Source of the DNA: Paulinella micropora
Lineage: Eukaryota; Cercozoa; Imbricatea; Euglyphida
Assembly: GCA_009731375.1 (NCBI GenBank)
Contig: BJOX01000235.1
Coordinates: 469,388-515,045 of the forward strand
Length of the DNA: 45,658 nt
Reading direction: 5' to 3'
This document shows positions 39,575 to 45,658 of the stretch, piece after piece (the stretch's first letter is position 1; each line of letters starts with the position of its first letter). The notes below the pieces were generated by a model. That model saw nothing but the letters and a program-made list of their open reading frames with translations, did no database searches and was not told the origin of the DNA. Position numbers and translations under genes: made by a program.

Positions 39575-40854
39575 GAGTTTGACATCCCGAAAGAAGTGAT
39601 TGAGTGGTGGAAGCCGAGGCAGTTTATATGGAAGACCGCAGCAACGGGGAACAAGGATGGAAACCCCATAGCTGAGAAAGCTAATGATATAACGGCAGGA
39701 GCCGCAAGGGCTATGCGGTATCATGCCCATCTGCCCATTTCATTTTGGGCATAAATGGAGCATTCTGCCACCACCCTCCACAACATCTTGCCCGCCACTC
39801 ATGGGCCAAGAAAAGGGATTTCCCCATATGAGCAGCTTTTAGGCAGAAAACCTTTCCTAACCCACCTCAGACCAATAGGATGCATGGGAGTTATGTACAC
39901 AGGTAAAGGTAGAAAAGGTCAGTTTAGAGGAAAAAAGGTCATGCTAGTAGGGTATGACTTGTTTAGGGAGTTATACAGAGTGTGGGACGGTAGGAAGGTG
40001 ATAGCAGGAGTTAGAAACGTGCGGTTTAATCCGTACATGATAGGTAAGGAAGCACACCCAGATAGGACAGTAGAGTGGGATGAGGATGTAGCTGACGGGG
40101 AGAGTGAGAGTAAGGATGTCGATGTCGAACAGACACACACCACAACCTCCACCACCACAGCCACCACCACCCACACACAAAAGGACACGACAAAGACTCA
40201 TGACGATGACGACTCATATGACCATGTCGATGATGTTAGTCAGTCAGACAGTCAACAAGAGCAGGGGGGGTATGAAGGGGACACAGGGGGAGACAGCTTA
40301 GATCACAATCACACACCAACACAAGATAGCTTCTCTACACAGGACATCGACACAACATCGACAGCTGCACCCCATCCCACCGACACAACCCCACAGACAA
40401 CCAACACAGGACTAGGACACGCACACGCACTCACAGATGCATCTGATCCACAGACACAACACGAGAGAAGAGCATATGAAGAGAGTGAGCAGCCTAGTAA
40501 AGGAAGAACATGGGAGCAAAGTGATAAGATCACAGAAGCTAACATAGTTCACGAAGGAAAGAGAGCAAGACGACAAGCACAACAACCACAATCACGACCG
40601 CATACTGAACTAAAACGAGAACGAAAGGTAGTTGAGGTTCAGGAACTAGAGGAAGTAAGAGTGAGAGTCCCTGCAAGAGAGTGGGGAGAGGAGTGGGCAG
40701 AGAAGACTTACGGAGAAGGATGGGAGAGCAAAGTACGCATAGGAATAGTGAAGCAGAAATGTGCCCCCAAAGACAGGTTAAAAGTTAGAAAACAACCTAA
40801 GCCATCTCACTTTGTACAGTTTGAAGACAAACTAGAGAAGATGCTAGATTCAGA
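39575..40854 (+). pseudogene. Integrase C-terminal half and linker
   Basis: From 39575 the plus strand reads EFDIPKEVIEWWK and NPIAEKANDITAGAARAMR (third catalytic residue, Glu), then a TAA at about 39752-39754, then SATTLHNILPATHGPRKGISPYEQLLGRKP, the conserved copia integrase tail. After this comes a long Thr/His/Asp-rich linker (40110-40480) with no domain, then a basic region up to the N gap at 40855. Only the stop at 39752 breaks this half. Confidence 0.65.
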
Positions 40855-40864
40855 NNNNNNNNNN

Positions 40865-42572
40865 TAAATCCAGAGATCAGCAAGTACAGGGTAAGTGAGG
40901 GAGAGTCCGTATTGCCTGTCGGAGAGTTGGAGAGTGCTATATTATGTCATGAAAGATGCATGAATGAGCTGAATGAGCTTTTGCTTTATCTTAACATTCG
41001 TGTGCCGAAAGAGATAGCAGAGCAGGGTATGACAGCGAAAGATTTGCAAGAAGGCATGAAGAAGGAGATACAGTCTCTTAAGGACTTTAAGGCATACACT
41101 TGGGTTAACTATAGTGAAGGCTGGAGTTAGCAAGATAGTTAAGCTCACGTGGGTTCATAAAGTGAAGATAGACGAGAACAATAGGAAGTTTGTTAAGTCT
41201 AGATTAGCTTTGAGACATGTTAGAGCCAGGAGTTAGTTTTAACCCTGACCAGTTGTTTGTTCCTTGTGCCTCGCATCGCTCACTGCTAATGCTTGCAAAG
41301 CTTGCTGCTTGGCATGGCCATAAGCTGTACGGTGTTGATTTTAAGAATGCCTACCTAAATGCGCGAATGCATGACCCTGTGTTTGCATATGCTCCTGATG
41401 GGTTAGACAGAGAGGGGCATGAGGGGATGATTTTGCGTATTGATGGTGCTTTGTATGGCGCGCCGCAAACAGGCCGTAGATGGTATGAGATATTAGCCCC
41501 GAAGTTAAAGGAGCTTGGCTTTAGGCTTTTAGACTCAGACCTCTGTATGTTTGTTGAGAATGACAAGCCCATAAGAGAAGCCATAGTGGGGATTTTTCAT
41601 GTAGATGACTTAATCTTTACGGCGCCTAGCATGAACGCGTATGAAGATTTTGCAAGTGCTTTGGAGAAGCATTTCCCCTTAAAACGGCTAGGAGTTGCAA
41701 GGGAGTTCAAAGGGATTGAAATAGTACAGGAAGGAGGACGAATTGTCCTTCATCAACGTAAGTACCAGTTACAGGTGTTAAGGGAGTTTGGGTATGGTAA
41801 GTCCCGCCCCGTAAGCACCCCTGCACTAGATCAGTTGCCCTTAGCTATGTCCGATGATGCAGCGTTGCGTAAGTTCGCTATAGCTAGCATAGTTGGTAGT
41901 CTTCTTTATTTAGCTAAGATGACTAGGCCGGATATAGAACAGGCGCTCAATGCAGCTAGTGTTATGCAGACCATAGATAAGGGAGTCACTTATGCAATGT
42001 TAGGAAGGATATTGCGGTATTTAATTGTCTCATTTCGCGATTTAGCATTTCACGGGCCTAAATCCTCGCAAGAGGGTCAATCCTATCCAAAAGTCACGTT
42101 ATGGCCTGCTGCGGCCCATAAGGTTTGCAATAAGACCGGAAAGTCACGTACGGGATACATAATTCTATGGGGAGCGGACCTTATAGGTTGGCTTTCTAAG
42201 AGACAGAGTAGGATAGCCCTTAGTTCGAATGATGCTGAAATATTTGCAGCAGCAGAATGTATTAGAGAGGGTCTAGCTGTAGGTCATGTTAGACAGGAAC
42301 TCGGAATTCCGCAAAAAGGTCCGGTTGAATTATTTGAGGATAATACCCAAACAATTCTCGCAGGCGAACGGGGATTATCCGGACCACGCACCAAACATAT
42401 ACCTCTCGAACTACATTTCATACATCATTCACAGAGAGATGGTGAGATAAAGTTTGTTAAAGTCAGTACTAAGAAACAAATAGGTGATCTACTCACCAAA
42501 CCATTACCTCGTGATCAGTTCATGTATCTATTGAACAAATTCACTGTCATCATTCCGGAATCCCCGGAATGA
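40865..42572 (+). pseudogene. Copia-like reverse transcriptase and RNase H
   Basis: The RT start is in shifted frames (40912-41130, then about 41110-41230) with a stop at 41234-41236. The main frame runs 41217-42572. GVDFKNAYLNA holds the first catalytic Asp; IFHVDDLIF (about 41601) is the HVDD version of the YVDD motif. RNase H has TGKSRTGYIILWG, WLSKRQSRIALSSNDAE and the C-terminal KHIPLELHFI, STKKQIGDLLTKPL. The usual SDADWA motif is replaced by WPAAAHKVC, so its first catalytic Asp seems lost. The protein copies element RNA into cDNA. Confidence 0.8.
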
Positions 42573-42993
42573 TCGCAGGTTTTTCACCGATGTTTTGTGT
42601 TTTGCTCTTCTTTGTGTTTTCTTTTGTGCGAGTGTGTCCTCTCCTATAAGTGTTGATCTGGGCGCCCGTGGCAATCGGATCGTAGGATCGAGGCCGTTGG
42701 TGGCGGGCCTCCGGAGGCTTGCCGGGACTCGGGTGGCGGGTGGCGACCCCCACCAGATATTTTCGGCGACCGGTGGCAGCGGAGATCGGACAACTTACCT
42801 TCAACGCAAAGAACTGATCGCTTACTTTCTTTTCACTTTTTTCACACACCTCTACTATATTTATACATAATTTTTTTAGACTTCTGATCATTGACCCCTT
42901 ACGGCGGGAAGCGCTTGCAAATTTTTCATTTGCTTAAGAACAATAAGACACTTATGACGGATAGTTACAGTATTGATAAATAACTAAGGGGGA
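42573..42993 (+). other. 3' UTR of copia-like element and polypurine tract
   Basis: Non-coding. A GC-rich block (42660-42790) is followed by T-rich sequence. AAGGGGGAGC just before the LTR at 42994 is the polypurine tract. Confidence 0.65.
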
Positions 42994-43336
42994 GCGTTGG
43001 TCATAGCTATTTCAATTTCAATCACCGTTACGTGGATAGTTGATTTGTCAATTGGACGGACACTGGCAGTCAATAATGCCAATCTTAACTGTAAGGACTT
43101 AATGCATCATTTATCAGTCATAATTAGAACTACGTAACTTGGTCATGTAAGTTAGTCAGTTTTGTGACGTGGCAGCTTCTGTGTGACGTGGCAGATTCTC
43201 CCGCGGTTAGTTCAGTTCTCTTACTTATACGAGTTATTAAAGTGCGTTTCCTTACTGCGAGACAGTCTTGCTAGAGTAGCCCGGAGTGATCCTTAAAGGG
43301 ATCGGTAAAGGTTCCCGATGGCGAGTCTCTAAAAGA
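42994..43336 (+). repeat. 3' LTR of copia-like element
   Basis: Five or six substitutions separate it from 35477-35819. ATGAT follows at 43337. Confidence 0.85.
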
Positions 43337-43341
43337 ATGAT

Positions 43342-44035
43342 CATGACTCCATCATGATCAAGCGCAAATTATAAAAGACTCAAGTTGATTTGAATTTGAA
43401 TGGGAGCCTGTGAGCCTGAGCCTACGGCCCCGTTAAACTTTGCTAGGAGTCCGAAGATGATTACTGGCCGGGTCGGACTGATCATAAGTCACTGAAAACC
43501 AAAACCGTAAGGCCCCGCCGGGCCCGGTCGCAAAATATGACGGTCATGACTCGGATTCAGAACTCAGCCCTTTCACTTGAACTGATGAGTCACTATTAAT
43601 ATTAATATTACACGGTGGCACACTGTTACGGCAGCCAGGCAGCGCCCGGCGCAGCCGCGACCGCGACCGGTCTCAGCGGGACTGTCACATTCAAGTGTAA
43701 AACTTGAAGTCAGTTGAACCGCACCAGATCAAGTCAAGTTCAAATTCAGTAATTTATTCATTAATAATAACCGTGATTGCCGTTGACTTGAACCAGAAAT
43801 CAAAAGTTGAAGTGCGACTCGTGACTTGATTTAACGACGGTAACATTTCGCGAAAATCGTGCTGATTTTGCACTGCCCATCCAACGGTCCATGCTGCCTT
43901 TCTGGTTCGGCTTGAATTTCAGTATAAGAAGCAATAACTTGAAGTACATACCAGTGGAAGTCATACTTAAATAATAAATAGTATAGTTTACAACTATGCA
44001 AGTAGAAGTGCTACCGGTACATAGTCAGTAATAGT
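43342..44035. other. Non-coding block related to inverted-repeat family
   Basis: Shares short motifs with 1-760 and 14221-15124: TTGAACCGCACCAGATCAAG (compare GAACCGCACTAGAACTT), ATTAATATTAATATTA, and the 19-mer GGTAACATTTCGCGAAAAT at 43839-43857, which is identical to 931-949 within the MITE. No gene is seen. Confidence 0.45.
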
Positions 44036-44036
44036 C

Positions 44037-44114
<78 letters not shown>
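44036..44114. repeat. (GTA)n array
   Basis: About 25 uninterrupted GTA units, without the LINE flanks found beside other such arrays. Confidence 0.95.
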
Positions 44115-44168
44115 ATGTATGCACAAACAGTCGGCAAGTGTGTGGTCAAAACTCTTTTGGAAAAGAAA

Positions 44169-44322
44169 CATCCTTGCCCAAAACCTACACAACGCAAATC
44201 GTGTTATTAAAAATGCTCTTATACACATACAATCATACATAAAACATCCTTGCCCAAAACCTACACAACGCAAATCATGCTATGAAAATTGCTCTTATAC
44301 ACATACAATCATACATACATAC
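44169..44322. repeat. 77-bp tandem duplication
   Basis: Block ACATCCTTGCCCAAAACC...CATACAATCATACAT twice in tandem with a few substitutions. Confidence 0.85.
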
Positions 44323-44974
44323 ATACATACATACAGATATACATACATACAGACATACATACATAACATACATACATAACATACATCACATACATAACAT
44401 ACATACATACCTGGGTAAATTCTTTCTTCAATAGAGTGGACAAGGGGATGTTAATCTCTTACATACATGCATACATACATAACATACATAACATACATAC
44501 CTGGGTAAACTCTTACATCTCTTACATACATACATAACATACATCACATACATAACATACATACATACCAGGATAAATTCTTTCTTCAATAGAGCGGACA
44601 AGGGGATGTCAATCTCTTACATACATGCATAGATAGATAGATAGATAGATATAGATAGATAGATATGGATAGATAGATATAGATAGATATATATAGATAG
44701 ACATAGATAGATAGATATAGATAAATAGATATAGATAGATAGATATAGATAGACAGATATAAATAGATAGATATAGATAGATAGTATAGATAGATAGATA
44801 TAGATAGATATATATAGATAGATAGATATAGATAGATAGATATAGATAGATAGATATAGATAGATAGATATAGATAGAGATAGATATAGATAGATAACAT
44901 AAATACATACATACCTGGGTGAATTCTTTCTTCAATAGGGAAGACAAGGGATGTTCATCTCGTTCACCAAGCCT

Positions 44975-45040
<66 letters not shown>
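44310..45040. repeat. ATAC / GATA arrays with ~50-bp interspersed unit
   Basis: (ATAC)n, (GATA)n (44629-44896) and (AT)n (44989-45039). A unit CCTGGGTAAATTCTTTCTTCAATAG followed by GGACAAGGGGATG recurs at about 44410, 44495 (partial), 44568, 44911 and, diverged, at 45090 and beyond. So the microsatellites sit in a larger repeat. Confidence 0.85.
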
Positions 45041-45158
45041 CGCGCGAGGTACCCCTCCACATCAAAACATCCATCTCTCTCTCTCTCTCTCATTCTTTGT
45101 TCAATATGGAAGACAAGTGATGTTCATCTTGTTCACCAAGCCTACACATCAAAACATA

Positions 45159-45223
<65 letters not shown>

Positions 45224-45409
45224 ATATCTATATCTATATCTACATCTACCTATATCTATATCTATATATATCTATATCTATATCTATATCTATATCTATA
45301 TCTATATCTATATCTATATCTATATCTATATCTATATCTATATCTACACCTATATCTATATCTATATCTATATCTATATCTATCTATCTATCTATCTATC
45401 TATACCTAC

Positions 45410-45499
<90 letters not shown>

Positions 45500-45500
45500 G
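45041..45500. repeat. CT, TATC and ATCT arrays
   Basis: (CT)n at 45072-45091 and 45164-45220, then (TATATC)n and (TATC)n to 45500. Poly-Tyr-like frames here are artefacts. Confidence 0.95.
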
Positions 45501-45658
45501 GGAATAAAACCCACAGTGCTCTGTCGGTTTATACTAGACTGTCGAACAGTCTCGAAACTCCATCTGCTTACTGGGCCCTCTGTAATGGAGGTGGGAGCTC
45601 GTTCTGCAAGGGGCGCTTTATGGAACGAGCCCTGGCCCCGCCTGGTACTAGGGAGCTT
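45501..45658. other. Window end, unassigned
   Basis: Ordinary-composition sequence after the microsatellites. Too short to classify; no frame or repeat is recognised. Confidence 0.4.

Larger units (their letters stand above)
35477..43336 (+). mobile_element. Ty1/copia-like LTR retrotransposon, defective
   Basis: LTRs 35477-35819 and 42994-43336 (about 98% identical by eye) enclose gag with a CCHC knuckle, then protease, integrase, reverse transcriptase and RNase H in the copia order PR-IN-RT. ATGAT flanks both ends (35471-35475 and 43337-43341), a probable 5-bp target duplication; LTR ends are exact only to one or two bases. Polypurine tract AAGGGGGAG at about 42986-42994. Gag and pol contain several stops and frameshifts, and 39165-39560 is inverted. 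So it is young by its LTRs but cannot encode working proteins. Confidence 0.85.

Noticed and set aside
44586-44986. Tyr/Ile/Leu-rich minus-strand frames
   Set aside because: Translation of GATA-type arrays.

Overview
The window looks like part of a repeat-rich nuclear genome from a eukaryote, most likely a free-living protist or alga. The support is spliceosomal introns with GTAAG donors and pyrimidine-tract/CAG acceptors, three retroelement classes (Ty3/gypsy-like, Ty1/copia-like, CR1/Jockey-like LINE), long di-, tri- and tetranucleotide arrays, an F-box/leucine-rich-repeat gene and a kinesin-light-chain-type TPR gene. I cannot name the species. Assembly gaps (N) lie at 9344-9386, 11835-11844, 15525-15534, 17416-17425, 20826-20835, 23831-23840, 24022-24031, 24699-24710, 24988-25810, 31413-31601 and 40855-40864. 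Several have the same sequence on both sides, so they are partly unmerged overlaps.

Layout. 1-811 is one arm of a long inverted repeat whose other arm is 15125-15176 plus 16647-17415. A MITE-like element (812-1093) abuts the left arm. 1239-11955 is a Ty3/gypsy-like LTR retrotransposon on the minus strand: 5' LTR 11627-11955, gag 10840-8141, pol 8140-4949, 3' LTR 1239-1483. The RNase H tail, the integrase and part of the 3' UTR (about 1841-4948) are inverted inside it. 12.2-13.5 kb and 19.1-19.8 kb are inverted copies of a degenerate GAAGC-rich repeat. 15181-16646 is a short non-autonomous member of the same LTR family with a 4-bp target duplication, inserted in the right arm of the long inverted repeat. 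17516-18797 is a fold-back element. 19962-21478 holds a decayed TPR gene on the minus strand.

22.7-30.9 kb is dominated by one LINE family: a degraded long copy (about 26.9-30.8 kb, minus strand), a 5' fragment on the plus strand (23.2-23.8 kb), and short derivatives in which the ORF1 start is joined to the 3' UTR through a (TAC/GTA)n array. 31.2-31.9 kb is a CT/GT array. 32495-34260 is the one apparently intact host gene, a two-exon F-box/LRR protein whose intron is almost entirely polypyrimidine. 35477-43336 is a Ty1/copia-like element on the plus strand with near-identical LTRs and a candidate 5-bp target duplication. Its gag and pol are broken by stops and frameshifts, and an internal piece of integrase is inverted. 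44.0-45.5 kb is a mosaic of microsatellites.

Functionally the window is a nest of mobile elements around one likely active host gene. The main surprises are that two unrelated LTR elements each carry an internal inversion through integrase, that the gypsy-like element has gag and pol in one frame separated only by a TGA codon, and that a hairpin beside its polypurine tract is conserved with paired changes in the short relative.
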